A stretch of DNA of 64,000 bases from Aliarcobacter sp. (GTDB taxonomy: Bacteria; Campylobacterota; Campylobacteria; Campylobacterales; Arcobacteraceae). The notes beneath the pieces were generated by a model that worked only from the letters and a program-made list of their open reading frames with translations, had not been told where the DNA came from and searched no databases. The stretch is taken from positions 1 through 64,000 of the forward strand of contig JAQVBE010000013.1 in assembly GCA_028690445.1 (NCBI GenBank), written 5' to 3'. The translations under genes and the position numbers were made by a program. Below, piece after piece: positions 1 through 9,353 of the stretch (positions are counted from its first letter, which is position 1; every line of letters starts with the position of its first letter).

Positions 1-127
1 CTATTGGAAAAAATCTTCTTAATATTTTCCCTTGAGTAATAAATACTGCAATTATTAAGAATGTAAAGACTATTCCCATTCCTATTAATAGTAATTTTAC
101 AACTTCTGCTACTAAGTTTATTTCCAT
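1..127 (-). CDS. oadG: OadG-like oxaloacetate decarboxylase gamma subunit, partial (runs off left edge)
   Basis: The reading frame opens with ATG at 127 behind a GGAGAAAG ribosome-binding site and stays open to the left edge, so only about 42 N-terminal residues are visible. They form a short polar start followed by one long hydrophobic helix containing LLIGMGIVFTFLIIAVF, then a basic stretch. This matches the N-terminal membrane anchor of OadG, the small subunit of the sodium-pumping oxaloacetate decarboxylase. OadG usually precedes oadA and oadB; those genes would lie left of the window. The call rests on the helix signature (GMGIVFxFL) and topology only, so another small membrane protein is possible. 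Confidence 0.6.
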   Translation of the reverse strand, partial: MEINLVAEVVKLLLIGMGIVFTFLIIAVFITQGKILRRFFPI

Positions 128-239
128 AATACTTTCTCCATGGTTACTATCTGTAATTGTCATTGTAATAATATATAAAAGTTGCTTTAGTAATATTTAT
201 ATTCCTATTTAATCTTTATTAAATTTCTAAATTTATCAT

Positions 240-335
240 TTATAATATTTTTTCTCCAAATTCATAGATTAAATTATCAAGTTTATTTAGTATCTTAATA
301 ATATCTGCTTTTGTTTTAATCAATTTAATTGTCAT
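240..335 (-). CDS. 31-aa ORF resembling the N-terminus of a HigA-type antitoxin (possible remnant)
   Basis: A 31-codon frame starts with ATG at 335 behind an AAAAGGAAT ribosome-binding site and stops at 240. It begins MTIKLIKTKADIIKILNKL, which resembles the opening of HigA/HTH antitoxins (MxIKPIKTEADYxxAL). The rest of such a protein, including the helix-turn-helix, is absent, and no toxin gene is adjacent. It diverges from the S24 repressor gene. It may be a truncated antitoxin remnant or a chance small ORF. Confidence 0.3.
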   Translation of the reverse strand: MTIKLIKTKADIIKILNKLDNLIYEFGEKIL

Positions 336-346
336 TTTGATTCCTT

Positions 347-418
347 TTGAATAAAATATTTCAAATAGTATAATATTTTATAAAAATACTTGAAAAATAT
401 TTCAATTTGTAATATAAT
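347..418 (+). promoter_or_regulatory. Promoter and two operator-like inverted repeats for the S24 repressor
   Basis: A TATAAT -10 element lies at 413-418, and an AAAAGGA ribosome-binding site follows before the ATG at 446. Two related inverted repeats precede it: TTGAATAAAATATTTCAA (around 347-365) and TTGAAAAATATTTCAA (390-405). Both have TTGAA/TTTCAA arms, and the second covers the expected -35 region. The layout fits autoregulation by the repressor encoded at 446. The binding protein is inferred, not shown. Confidence 0.5.
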
Positions 419-445
419 GGTTTTTTTAGATAAAAAGGATGCTTT

Positions 446-1102
446 ATGTTAATAGTTGATGAAATTATTGAGAAATTAAAAGATATTTTAAGTGCTGATG
501 GTAAAAATGGTAAAGTATTTGATAAAGATGTTGCAAATTCTTTACAATTAAGTCAAGCAAATTTTGCAACAATGAAAAATAGAGGAAAAATTCCCTTTTC
601 AAATATTCTTAATTTTTGTGCAAAAAAGAAGATTTCAATTAACTGGCTTTTATATGATCAAAATCCTGGTTCTTTAGTTGACACAACAGATAAATATTGG
701 ATTAAATATTATCCTACTGTATCTGTGAGTGCAGGTGGTGGAGCTTATGAATCAGAAGATAATTATGAATCATTACAATTACCAACTTATTTTGTAACAA
801 TGTTAGGAGGGAAAGAAAACCTAAAAAATATTGATGCTATAAATGTAGTAGGAGATTCTATGGAACCCACACTAAATAGTGATAATATAATATTTATTGA
901 TAAAACAAAAAGTGATATTAGTAGAGATGGAATTTATGCATTTACAACAACTCATGGTCTATTTGTAAAAAGAATACAAAGAAGAGTTGATGGAAAGTTA
1001 GATATTATTTCTGATAATAAAGACTATCCATCTCAAATTTTAAATAAAAATGAATTAGAGATATTAGGAAAAGTTATAAGTTCTTTTGGAATGGTTTATT
1101 AA
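446..1102 (+). CDS. LexA/CI-like transcriptional repressor, S24 peptidase family
   Basis: This 218-aa protein has a CI-type helix-turn-helix in its first 70 residues (around ANSLQLSQANFATMKNRGKI). The C-terminal S24 peptidase domain carries the nucleophilic serine in GDSMEPT (about residue 138) and the general-base lysine in FVKRIQ (about 175). Such proteins repress prophage or stress genes and are released by self-cleavage, or act as stable regulators that keep the fold. The Ser-Lys pair is present, so cleavage is possible; a candidate cleavage region is near SAGGGAYES. Inverted repeats overlap its promoter. No phage genes flank it, and its 3' end meets the convergent gene at 1104 with a single base between them. 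Confidence 0.85.
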   Translation: MLIVDEIIEKLKDILSADGKNGKVFDKDVANSLQLSQANFATMKNRGKIPFSNILNFCAKKKISINWLLYDQNPGSLVDTTDKYWIKYYPTVSVSAGGGAYESEDNYESLQLPTYFVTMLGGKENLKNIDAINVVGDSMEPTLNSDNIIFIDKTKSDISRDGIYAFTTTHGLFVKRIQRRVDGKLDIISDNKDYPSQILNKNELEILGKVISSFGMVY

Positions 1103-1103
1103 T

Positions 1104-2102
1104 TTAAAATAGAGTCAAATTTTTTTCATTTTTTAGAATATATGTTTGGACTTGATTATAATTAAAACCCATTAAATATATAGCATTAAATTTAAATTTT
1201 CTTAAAATAGGTTTTAATTCATCAAGAGTATTAATGATAATTTGTTCATCTTTTTTTAAATATTCTATATACTCAGATGTAATAAAAATAGTTTTTGCAT
1301 ATTTATATTTTATCTTCATATATAAAATTTCATTTGCATATAAACTTTGTATATCTTGACAAATAATAAATCTATCACTTTTACCAAATTCAATTAAATT
1401 AAAATTTCTATCGATAAATAGTGGTTTTAGATTATTAAATAATTTTAATTTTCCAAAATCTATATTTCCTCCTAAAAAGTTGTAAACTCTTAAAAACTGT
1501 GCTAAATACAAACTGGGAATTTTTAATTTTGAAAAATATATATTATTATGTGAGAAAGAAGTTTCAAATAATGAATGTTCTATTAAATTTTCTATTTCTA
1601 ATTTAGTAGTAATTTTACTAAAATCTTTGTTTTCTGGATAAATTTTGTTTAATATTTCAGTATTAAAAGAAAAAATTACATCATTTTCTCCTATTTCATC
1701 TATATTTTTAAATAAATTTTCTAGTTTATTTGGTATTAATTTAATAGATCTAGGAAAATATGAAGAGTAAATTTTTAATAATTGATAAGTTACTTTATCG
1801 CAACAATAAGCTTCTAAATTTAAAATTGATAATTTGTATCTTATTAACTTAATAATACAATCATCTATATTTTTTACTTTTATCCAAGCAATTTCATTAT
1901 CAAGAATAGGTGAGTTTATTTCAAGAATAATTGCAAAGGCACCATTTCTTATAGCTAATTCAATATCATTTATATCTCTTACTATAAATAAATCACCTTC
2001 TTTAACTTTTTTTGCATTAGTTTTGATTGAATAAATAAAAGAGATTGATGGAGAGTTTAATAAACTTCCATCAACAATATCTAAAATAGATGAGATTTGC
2101 AC
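1104..2102 (-). CDS. Conserved protein with Mur-ligase N-terminal-like segment
   Basis: This 332-aa protein is encoded directly after metG, its ATG overlapping the metG stop by one base. Residues about 25-65 (TNAKKVKEGDLFIVRD, AIRNGAFAIILE) resemble the N-terminal domain of MurE/MurF ligases, where a (D)SRxVKxGDLF pattern is followed by AIxxGAxAVV. No ATP-binding GTxGKTT loop follows, so ligase activity is unlikely. From memory, C. jejuni has an uncharacterised protein at the same place beside metG. Function is unknown; a cell-wall-related role is only a guess from the domain resemblance. Confidence 0.7.
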   Translation of the reverse strand: MQISSILDIVDGSLLNSPSISFIYSIKTNAKKVKEGDLFIVRDINDIELAIRNGAFAIILEINSPILDNEIAWIKVKNIDDCIIKLIRYKLSILNLEAYCCDKVTYQLLKIYSSYFPRSIKLIPNKLENLFKNIDEIGENDVIFSFNTEILNKIYPENKDFSKITTKLEIENLIEHSLFETSFSHNNIYFSKLKIPSLYLAQFLRVYNFLGGNIDFGKLKLFNNLKPLFIDRNFNLIEFGKSDRFIICQDIQSLYANEILYMKIKYKYAKTIFITSEYIEYLKKDEQIIINTLDELKPILRKFKFNAIYLMGFNYNQVQTYILKNEKNLTLF

Positions 2103-4057
2103 TAGCTTATTTTTGTTCCAGATTTTTTAGGTGCTTGTGGTCTTAGTAAAGATAAACCATTTTCATCTTTGGCAGCCATTAACATTCCTTCACTTAACAT
2201 TCCCATTAATTTTGCTGGTTTTAAGTTTGCAACAACACAAGCCTGAGTTCCTACAAGCTCTTGTGCAGAATAATATTCTTTGATTCCTGCAAGAATTTGT
2301 CTATTTCTTCCTTCTCCTAAATCAACTTGAAGTTTTAATAGTTTTGCTGATTTTGGAACTTCTTCTGCTTCAACTATTGTTCCTATTTTTAAAGTTGTTT
2401 GGAAAAATTGGTCAATTGTAATTAAATTATCATCTTCAACTTTTATTTCTTTTGTTTTTTCAGTTTTAACTTCACATTCTGATTTTGTAATATCAGAAGA
2501 AGCAGGTTGTTCTAATAAAACTTCTTCAATTCTTGGGAATAATTGATCAACTTTTGTAATAACTGTATCAGGAATTAAATTTTTATTTTTAATTAAAGAG
2601 TTATAAGTTTCAGTATCAATTTTAATTCCTAATGATTGTGCAATTAAAGCAATTTTTTCTGGCATAACAGAGTCTAAAAGTAGGGCAACCTTAGCCATAA
2701 TATTTGTAATTAATGCAACCAATGCCATAGCTTCAGAAGTTTTTCCATCTTTCATTAAGTTCCATGGTTCATAATCATTTATCGCTTTATTTGCAATTGT
2801 TAATACTTTCCAAATATCTTCTAAATATCTATTTATTTGCATGTTAAAAATATAAGCTTCAACATTTCCTAAAATAGCATCAATTTCTGCTAATTCTTTT
2901 GCGTGGAATTTTTCCACATCAACTGAACTTACTTTATAATCAAAATATTTTCCACTCATTCCAGAAATTCTATTTAATAAATTTCCTAAATCATTTCCTA
3001 AATCTGAATTAATTCTATCAATTAGAGCTTTTTGTGAAAAATCTCCATCTTGTCCAAAAGGTACTTCTCTTAACATAAAGTATCTAAATGCATCAAGACC
3101 ATAGGCATCAGCTACAAGTTTTGGGTCAACAACATTTCCTTTTGATTTAGACATTTTTTCACCATCTCTTGTCCACCATCCATGAGCTGCTATGTGTTTT
3201 GGAAGGGGTAAATCCAAAGACATTAAAAATGCCGGCCAATAAATAGCATGGAATCTTAAAATATCTTTTCCAACTAAATGAATATTCGCTGGCCAAAAAT
3301 TCATGTGTTTATCATCAGTTCCATATCCAAGTGCTGTAATATAGTTCATTAAAGCATCTAACCAAACATACATAACATGCTTAGGTTCATTCATTGAATC
3401 AGGTAATTTTACACCCCAATCAAATGAAGTTCTTGAAATTGATAAATCTCTTAATCCACCTTTTACAAAGTTAGAAATTTCATTCTTTTTAGCTCTTGGT
3501 AAGATACAATCTTCATTTTCTTCATACCATTTGATTAATTTATCTTCATATTTTGATAATTTAAAGAAATAACTCTCTTCTTTTACAATTGAAGTAGCTC
3601 TTCCACAATCAGGGCAAAATTGTTCATCAACTAACTGTTTTTCTGTAAAAAATGTCTCACAAGATACACAATAAAAACCTTCGTATTCACCTTTGTAAAT
3701 ATCCCCTTTATCAAACATAGTTTGAAAAGCTTTTTGAACACCTAGTTTATGTTCTTTGTCAGTTGTTCTTATAAATTTATCATAAGTAATATCAAAATCA
3801 TCCCATAAAGTTCTGAATTTACCTGAAATTTCATCGGCATATTCTTTTGCAGTTTTTCCTCTTAATTCAGCACTTTGAGCAATTTTTTGTCCATGTTCAT
3901 CAGTCCCTGTTAAAAGAAATGTATTTAAACCAATTAATCTTGAATATCTAGCTAACATATCAGCTATAATCGTAGTATATGCATGACCTATGTGTGCTAC
4001 ATCATTTACATAATAAATTGGTGTTGTTATATAAACATTTTTACAAGATTCTTCCAT
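2102..4057 (-). CDS. metG: Methionyl-tRNA synthetase
   Basis: This 651-aa class I synthetase attaches methionine to tRNA-Met in the cytoplasm. The HIGH motif is intact (residues 22-25 in DVAHIGHAYTT), as is KMSKS (GEKMSKSKGN, about residue 302). The CP1 region has a four-cysteine zinc knuckle (FYCVSC ... FCPDCGR, about 128-155). The last roughly 110 residues (from about ITIDQFFQTTLKIGTIVEAE) form an EMAP/Trbp111-type tRNA-binding and dimerisation domain after a charged linker. It heads a minus-strand group with the Mur-like gene and lies 29 bases after the small cysteine protein gene at 4087. Confidence 0.97.
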   Translation of the reverse strand: MEESCKNVYITTPIYYVNDVAHIGHAYTTIIADMLARYSRLIGLNTFLLTGTDEHGQKIAQSAELRGKTAKEYADEISGKFRTLWDDFDITYDKFIRTTDKEHKLGVQKAFQTMFDKGDIYKGEYEGFYCVSCETFFTEKQLVDEQFCPDCGRATSIVKEESYFFKLSKYEDKLIKWYEENEDCILPRAKKNEISNFVKGGLRDLSISRTSFDWGVKLPDSMNEPKHVMYVWLDALMNYITALGYGTDDKHMNFWPANIHLVGKDILRFHAIYWPAFLMSLDLPLPKHIAAHGWWTRDGEKMSKSKGNVVDPKLVADAYGLDAFRYFMLREVPFGQDGDFSQKALIDRINSDLGNDLGNLLNRISGMSGKYFDYKVSSVDVEKFHAKELAEIDAILGNVEAYIFNMQINRYLEDIWKVLTIANKAINDYEPWNLMKDGKTSEAMALVALITNIMAKVALLLDSVMPEKIALIAQSLGIKIDTETYNSLIKNKNLIPDTVITKVDQLFPRIEEVLLEQPASSDITKSECEVKTEKTKEIKVEDDNLITIDQFFQTTLKIGTIVEAEEVPKSAKLLKLQVDLGEGRNRQILAGIKEYYSAQELVGTQACVVANLKPAKLMGMLSEGMLMAAKDENGLSLLRPQAPKKSGTKIS

Positions 4058-4086
4058 TGTTACCTCTTTTTCTTTTTATAATTATA

Positions 4087-4293
4087 TTAAAATTCAAATC
4101 CACCGCCAGAACCTTTATTCATAGATTCATAAACGGCTATTACATATCTTTTTCTTAATTCACACTCAAAAAATTTGCTACAATCTGAACAAGTTTTTAA
4201 ACTGTTAGATTCTTGGCAAGTTTTTAATTCAACTATCTTTTCATCTAGTTTTATATCCCACTCATCAATAACTATATCTTCGTGATTAGGCAT
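4087..4293 (-). CDS. Small four-cysteine protein conserved between fbp and metG
   Basis: This is a 68-aa acidic protein. Four cysteines are arranged as [19 protein letters not shown], a spacing that suits binding of one zinc ion or an Fe-S centre. The C-terminus is Gly/Phe-rich (GSGGGFEF). Its start overlaps the end of fbp by 8 bases, so it is translated in the same operon. From memory, C. jejuni carries a small uncharacterised gene at the same position. Function is unknown. Confidence 0.75.
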   Translation of the reverse strand: MPNHEDIVIDEWDIKLDEKIVELKTCQESNSLKTCSDCSKFFECELRKRYVIAVYESMNKGSGGGFEF

Positions 4294-5128
4294 TTTTTTT
4301 ATAAACTTCTAAAACTCTTTTAATTTCATTATTTGAACCAAAAAAGCATGGAGTTGTATCATGAATATGAGTAGTTTGTACTTCTAAAACTCTTTTAAAT
4401 CCATCAATAGCTCCACCACCAGCTTTTTCATAAGCCAAAGCAAAAGGGAATACCTCAAATAATTGTCTTAATTTTCCTTTTGGTCTATCTGTAGTTCCTG
4501 GATATGAAAATAATCCACCACCTTTTAATAAAATTTGATGTAAATCTGGAACCATTCCACCACTATATCTTAATCTATATCCATCATTAAAAATATCATC
4601 AATTAATTGTTTGTGAAAAGGTGTCCAACAATTTTGTGTTGAACCTGGAGCATTTAATTTACCCTTTTCATTTAGTTTGATATTTTGTATAAATTTAAAC
4701 TCATTATTTAACAGTCTATACATTTTAACATCATTTATTGTAACAACCATTTCAACTCTTGGACCAAATACAACATAAACAGAAGCAACAATATTAGCAG
4801 CATTAAATTCATTTTCATAAATTCCAAAAATAGAACCAACAGATAAATTTACATCAACTAATGATGAACCATCTAATGGGTCATAAGCTATTAAATATTT
4901 ACCATTTTCATGTAAATTTACAATTGCTTCTTGTTCTTCACTTACAATTGCTTTAATTGATGGAATTTTTTTGAAAATTTCTTCTATAATTTCATCACTT
5001 GCAATATCAAGTTTTAGTTGTGTATCACCAGTTGAATTTTCATGTTCACTTTTTCCTGTATCACCAGTTTGGATTAAATCTCTAATCTTAATCGCTGATT
5101 CTTCGATTGCTTTAATAATTTCTTGCAT
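4286..5128 (-). CDS. fbp: Class I fructose-1,6-bisphosphatase
   Basis: The protein hydrolyses fructose 1,6-bisphosphate to fructose 6-phosphate, a key gluconeogenic step in organisms that do not live on sugars. The metal-binding motif YDPLDGSS is at about residue 90, preceded by the glutamates of [21 protein letters not shown] and the C-terminal [10 protein letters not shown] are further family motifs. The start at 5128 is preferred because ATG follows the mobB stop as TAAAATG and has AGAGAG upstream. A longer frame from ATG 5146 would add six residues. At 280 aa it is slightly shorter than the E. coli enzyme. Confidence 0.93.
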   Translation of the reverse strand: MQEIIKAIEESAIKIRDLIQTGDTGKSEHENSTGDTQLKLDIASDEIIEEIFKKIPSIKAIVSEEQEAIVNLHENGKYLIAYDPLDGSSLVDVNLSVGSIFGIYENEFNAANIVASVYVVFGPRVEMVVTINDVKMYRLLNNEFKFIQNIKLNEKGKLNAPGSTQNCWTPFHKQLIDDIFNDGYRLRYSGGMVPDLHQILLKGGGLFSYPGTTDRPKGKLRQLFEVFPFALAYEKAGGGAIDGFKRVLEVQTTHIHDTTPCFFGSNNEIKRVLEVYKKNA

Positions 5129-5129
5129 T

Positions 5130-5627
5130 TTATACTCTCTTTGCATTTTTATTAATCCACAAAATTATCTCTTCTGGATTATTTAAATCTAATATATCAA
5201 TACTATCAGGAATTTCATTTTTATTTATTGTTTCATCACAAGCAATTGCATTTGAAACACTAAAATAACTTTCATCTAATCTTTCTCTAAAGATAGAAAT
5301 CCTTGGTAATTCAAGAGTTTTTAAACCCTCAACTAACAAATAATCAAAATCTTGAAATAGTTCAACCATTTCATCGATGTTAGAAGTACTTTTTTTAAAT
5401 AAAGTCGTTTTATTTGGACTTACTACTGCAACATCAGCACCTGTTTGAGAGAATTTAAAAGAATCTTTTCCTTCTCTATCAAAAACGGCTTTATCTTTTG
5501 GATCATGTTTAATAATACAAACTTTAAAACCACCATCATTAAGAATACTCGAAACTTTTACAATAGCAGTTGTTTTACCACTATTTGAAGGACCTGAAAA
5601 GGCTACAATTAATCTTTTTTTATTCAT
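5130..5627 (-). CDS. mobB: Molybdopterin-guanine dinucleotide biosynthesis adaptor MobB
   Basis: This 165-aa P-loop GTPase has a Walker A motif [10 protein letters not shown] at residues 11-20, the IIKHDPK segment that follows in MobB, and [16 protein letters not shown], which matches the family's conserved (L)VEGxK motif. MobB assists MobA in making the guanine dinucleotide form of the molybdenum cofactor used by formate dehydrogenase and nitrate reductase. It is translationally coupled to fbp downstream, an association I also recall from Campylobacter and which has no obvious metabolic logic. Confidence 0.9.
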   Translation of the reverse strand: MNKKRLIVAFSGPSNSGKTTAIVKVSSILNDGGFKVCIIKHDPKDKAVFDREGKDSFKFSQTGADVAVVSPNKTTLFKKSTSNIDEMVELFQDFDYLLVEGLKTLELPRISIFRERLDESYFSVSNAIACDETINKNEIPDSIDILDLNNPEEIILWINKNAKRV

Positions 5628-5703
5628 AGTTTGGATTTTATCTAAATGATTGTTAAAGTTATTTTAATGTACAATAATTGCTATTTAAAGCTTTGGAGAG
5701 TTT

Positions 5704-6183
5704 ATGTATAAAATATTGTTGCTTCTATTTATTTCACTTTTTTTTGTTTCTTGCGGTTTAAAAAATAATGCATTTAGATATTTTGAAAAAGATGAAATTG
5801 AAACCAAAGGTGTTCAATACACTAAAAAAACAGATATAGTAAAAAATAATGAAGTTGATGTTATATTTTGGGCAACTTATTTAAATAAAATTGATAAGAA
5901 AATTTCTGATACAAATGAAGAATTATTTTTAGTTTCAGTATATTTTACAAATAAAGACTCACAAGATATTTTTGAAAACAATTACTCATTTTTATTAAAT
6001 GGAATAGAGCCAATTTCTCTTGAAAAAATAGAAAAAGATAATGAAAACTTTAAAAGTTTAATGTTAAAAAATAATTGGGGAAAATATTATTTAGTAAAAT
6101 TTACTAGCCAAGATGTTTATAATTTAACAATTCAATTAAAAGATCAAGGTGCTAATTCGGCTCAATTAAATTTTGAAAAATAG
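5704..6183 (+). CDS. Predicted lipoprotein of unknown function
   Basis: A 159-aa protein with a signal peptide ending in a lipobox (LFFVSC, Cys at about 17), so it should be lipid-anchored after export. The rest is a soluble, charged, probably beta-rich domain (ELFLVSVYFTNKDSQ) with no recognisable family. It diverges from mobB and its last 32 bases overlap the end of the convergent slt gene. C. jejuni has, as I recall, a lipoprotein at this position. Confidence 0.75.
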   Translation: MYKILLLLFISLFFVSCGLKNNAFRYFEKDEIETKGVQYTKKTDIVKNNEVDVIFWATYLNKIDKKISDTNEELFLVSVYFTNKDSQDIFENNYSFLLNGIEPISLEKIEKDNENFKSLMLKNNWGKYYLVKFTSQDVYNLTIQLKDQGANSAQLNFEK

Positions 6184-7810
6184 TCGATAAATCAATTCTA
6201 TTTTCACTGTTTAAGTAATTATTATAAATATAATAATTAGCTAATACTTTTTTCCCATATTCTCTTGTTTCAGCAAAAGAGATTAATTCCATACTTAAAA
6301 AAGGTTCAAATCTGTTTTTTTTAGCAAATAGACCTTTTTTTAGTTGAGTTTTCGTATATCCAGCTCCACTATTATACGCATAAGCCATAAATAAGGGATT
6401 ATTTTTAAACTGTTTTATTAAATCATCTAAATGATAACTTCCGTATCTTATATTGATATTTGGAATAAATTGTTCATAAACATTGTAGTTTTCATTTAGT
6501 TTTTTTGCAATATCTGATGATAAAAATGGCATGATTTGCATTACACCTTGAGCAGATGAAAATGAAATAGATGAAGGTATAAAATGACTTTCTTGTCTTG
6601 CTATTGAATAAATCAATACTTGTTTTTCTACATCATAATTTTTTATTATGTTTCTATAAGGTGTAATAAAATATTGTTTTTTGTATTTAGTGAATCTTTC
6701 TAAAATAAAAGCATGATGAACTAAAGTATTTTCATCTGAGAATAAATTTTCATATTTTTGCAGTTTTTGTTCATCAAAATTCTTTTTAGTATCATCTAAA
6801 ACTTTCATCCATTCAAAAGGGTCATAAATATTAAATGATGATTTTGTATTTTTTAATGGAATAGAATACTCAATGTTATCAATTTGTAAATTAAGTAACT
6901 CTTTTGCATATAATGAATAAATATTATTATCCCAACTTAAAGCTAATTCTTCAAGATATAATTGATTTTGTGTTAATAAATAGAGCCAATATAGTGATTT
7001 ATCTTTATGTGTTCTTAAATAAGATTTCTTATTTGCTTCATTAAAAAACTTTAATGCAATATTTAAATTGTTGTTATTTACAGCATTAATTCCTAATGAA
7101 AATAAGTTTTCAGAATTCATTTGAGGATTATTTTCTATTGTTAAGAGAGATTTTTGTAAATTAACTAAGCTTTTATCATAAATTACATATCGAAGAAATC
7201 TTTCAAAATTTTTACTTTGTGCAATCTTATTTATCAATTCTTCATTTAAAAATTTGTTAAAAAAATTGCTTCTATATTCTTTATTTAAATCAAAAAATAA
7301 TCTAAAGAATCTATCCATATCTGAATTAATCAAAGAATTAAAAGGGTTGTTCGATGCAATTACTTGTAAATCTTTTTTTAAAGTAGGGTAAGAGTCAAGT
7401 TTACTAATAAAAAAGTTTAAATCATTTTTTGAAATTTCTGTAGCTTCAATTAAAGATAATCCTAAAGCAATACATTTTGAATCTTCTTTTTTTAACTGTT
7501 CAATTGAAGCTCGATAACATCTTAATTCTTCAGGTGGTAAAGTCTTAAATTTTTTATTATAAGCTTTTTTAACAACAGAGTTTGATTCATTAGCCATATC
7601 ATAAGCTATTTTTGCATCTTCAATTGAAATATCATCCTGTTCCAAATATTGAAGAATAAAAAAATCTTTAGCAGTAGATTTAGGTTTCTGTTCAAGCCAT
7701 TCAAGAGTAACTTTAAAATCTTCTTTAAACATATCTGTAGTGTTTATCGAGGCACTTACAGATATATTAAATACTAAAATTATACAAATACTAAATAAAA
7801 GTTTTTTCAT
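6152..7810 (-). CDS. slt: Soluble lytic murein transglycosylase
   Basis: This 552-aa exported protein cleaves peptidoglycan glycan strands, leaving 1,6-anhydro ends. A signal peptide occupies about the first 20 residues. A long helical superhelix region follows, and the C-terminal SLT domain starts near residue 400: the catalytic glutamate is in SIARQESHF, followed by SSAQGVMQIMP and MAYAYNSGAGYT. The order superhelix-SLT is that of E. coli Slt70, although the protein is shorter. It sits in the conserved cluster with the YggT and gltX genes, 15 bases after the YggT gene. Confidence 0.92.
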   Translation of the reverse strand: MKKLLFSICIILVFNISVSASINTTDMFKEDFKVTLEWLEQKPKSTAKDFFILQYLEQDDISIEDAKIAYDMANESNSVVKKAYNKKFKTLPPEELRCYRASIEQLKKEDSKCIALGLSLIEATEISKNDLNFFISKLDSYPTLKKDLQVIASNNPFNSLINSDMDRFFRLFFDLNKEYRSNFFNKFLNEELINKIAQSKNFERFLRYVIYDKSLVNLQKSLLTIENNPQMNSENLFSLGINAVNNNNLNIALKFFNEANKKSYLRTHKDKSLYWLYLLTQNQLYLEELALSWDNNIYSLYAKELLNLQIDNIEYSIPLKNTKSSFNIYDPFEWMKVLDDTKKNFDEQKLQKYENLFSDENTLVHHAFILERFTKYKKQYFITPYRNIIKNYDVEKQVLIYSIARQESHFIPSSISFSSAQGVMQIMPFLSSDIAKKLNENYNVYEQFIPNINIRYGSYHLDDLIKQFKNNPLFMAYAYNSGAGYTKTQLKKGLFAKKNRFEPFLSMELISFAETREYGKKVLANYYIYNNYLNSENRIDLSTIFQNLIEPN

Positions 7811-7825
7811 ATACTAAGAATAATA

Positions 7826-8098
7826 TTAGAATAATATATTTTTTAAGAAAGTTTCTAAAAATATTAATGCAAAAATTAAAATAATTGGTGCTAAATCCAT
7901 TCCTCCAAAAACTGTTGGAATATATCTTCTAATCAAAGCATAAGCAGGTTCTGTTAATCTATAAAGCATTTGAACTATTGGATTATATGGATCTGGTCTA
8001 ACCCATGATAAAATAGCCGAAATTATGATAACCCACTTATATAAAAATATAATACTTAAAACAATCGTAAATACTGAGCTTAATAATGCATCTATCAT
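7826..8098 (-). CDS. YggT family membrane protein
   Basis: This is a 90-aa integral membrane protein with two hydrophobic segments ([22 protein letters not shown] and [17 protein letters not shown]). Between them is the YggT motif [21 protein letters not shown]. The family is widespread and linked to cell division, septum placement or osmotic tolerance, without a settled biochemical role. It overlaps the end of gltX by four bases. Confidence 0.88.
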   Translation of the reverse strand: MIDALLSSVFTIVLSIIFLYKWVIIISAILSWVRPDPYNPIVQMLYRLTEPAYALIRRYIPTVFGGMDLAPIILIFALIFLETFLKNILF

Positions 8099-9351
8099 TT
8101 TACTATTTCTCCTAAATAATTTTTAATCAAAGGATAAATATCTAAAATATTAGGACCATTATCAGCACCTGTTAAAATGTATCTCAATGGTTTACATAAA
8201 TTTTTATCTTTTAAATTTGTTTTTTCTGAAACATATTTTTTTAATTCTTTAAAATCATCAAAAAATGGTGCTTCCTTTAGACACTCTTTTAGTTTTAAAG
8301 ACTCTTCTTCAAAACCTGGAAGCAAAGTTTTTGGTGCAAAAATTGGAGCAACTTTTTCTTTTATCTCTTTTATGGTACTAGCTTCTTCTAAAAATATTTT
8401 TCCAAGCTTTCCAATATCTGTATCAGCAAATCCTAAGATTTTAGAAAGTCTTAAATTATCAATAGTTTCAAGATGTTTTCTATTTATAAATCTTAATTTA
8501 TCAATATCAAATTTAGCAGAATCTTTCGAAATATTTTCAATTTTAAACCAAGAAATAGCTTCTTCAAGGCTAAATATTTCAGTTGGAGTTTCATTTCCAA
8601 TTAAAACTAAATAATTTGCAATGGCACTTGGTAAAAAACCTTCTTCTATTAAATATTTTACAGAACTTACATTATTTTTTTCACTTATTGCATTTACAAT
8701 AACAGGTAGATGAATATATTTTATTTCTTTTGTATAACCTAAAGAGTTTCTAATATGGATTTGTTTTGGAGTATCAAAAAGATGATTTTCACATCTTATT
8801 ACTGTAGAAATATCCATAATCATATCATCAATAGCACAAGCATAGTTGTAAGTTGGTGTTTTATCCTGTTTTAAAATAATAAATGAATCAACATCAAAAT
8901 CCGCAAATTTGATATTTTTTTCTGGTTCTTTAATTCTAACTGTAAAAGGTGCATTTGTATTTAAAACCGTATCATCAGATAAAGTTTCACAGAAACCATC
9001 ATATCTAAATGGTTTTCCATCTTTAATTGATTCTTCTCTTAATTCATCTAATTTTGAATCTGAACAAAAACATGCATATGCTTTTTTTTGTGTCATTAGT
9101 TGTAGCGCCATTTTTTGATGATATTTTAAAGAATCACTTTGATAAGCAACACTTTTATATTCAATTGAGAAAAGATTTAAAATTTCTATAACCTCTTTGT
9201 CTTTTCCTTCAATATTTCGTTCAACATCTATATCTTCGATTCTTATTATTAAATCTTCATTTAATTGTTTTGATAAAATATAGTTAAATATAGCAACTCT
9301 TAAGTTACTAATATTCATATCTTCTGTTAGACTTGGTGCAAACCTTATCAA
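8095..9351 (-). CDS. gltX: Glutamyl-tRNA synthetase-like protein with degenerate catalytic motifs
   Basis: The 418-aa protein aligns along its whole length with bacterial GluRS as I know it: RFAPS at the start, [28 protein letters not shown], and the helical C-terminal half with [10 protein letters not shown]. The signature residues are lost, however. The HIGN/HIGH motif reads NISN (residues 13-16), so His and Gly are gone. The RGEDH motif reads RCENH. The KMSKR loop before [10 protein letters not shown] is replaced by ISEKNN. Several residues also seem missing between IKFAD and FDVDSFIIL. It may be a non-catalytic paralogue or a decaying gene; a functional GluRS should be encoded elsewhere. 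It sits at the gltX position of the conserved cluster, four bases overlapping the YggT gene. Confidence 0.85.
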   Translation of the reverse strand: MIRFAPSLTEDMNISNLRVAIFNYILSKQLNEDLIIRIEDIDVERNIEGKDKEVIEILNLFSIEYKSVAYQSDSLKYHQKMALQLMTQKKAYACFCSDSKLDELREESIKDGKPFRYDGFCETLSDDTVLNTNAPFTVRIKEPEKNIKFADFDVDSFIILKQDKTPTYNYACAIDDMIMDISTVIRCENHLFDTPKQIHIRNSLGYTKEIKYIHLPVIVNAISEKNNVSSVKYLIEEGFLPSAIANYLVLIGNETPTEIFSLEEAISWFKIENISKDSAKFDIDKLRFINRKHLETIDNLRLSKILGFADTDIGKLGKIFLEEASTIKEIKEKVAPIFAPKTLLPGFEEESLKLKECLKEAPFFDDFKELKKYVSEKTNLKDKNLCKPLRYILTGADNGPNILDIYPLIKNYLGEIVK

Positions 9352-9353
9352 AA

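Noticed and set aside
5129-5146. Upstream start of fbp at 5146
   Set aside because: It overlaps the end of mobB and lacks a good site; TAAAATG coupling at 5128 is more natural.
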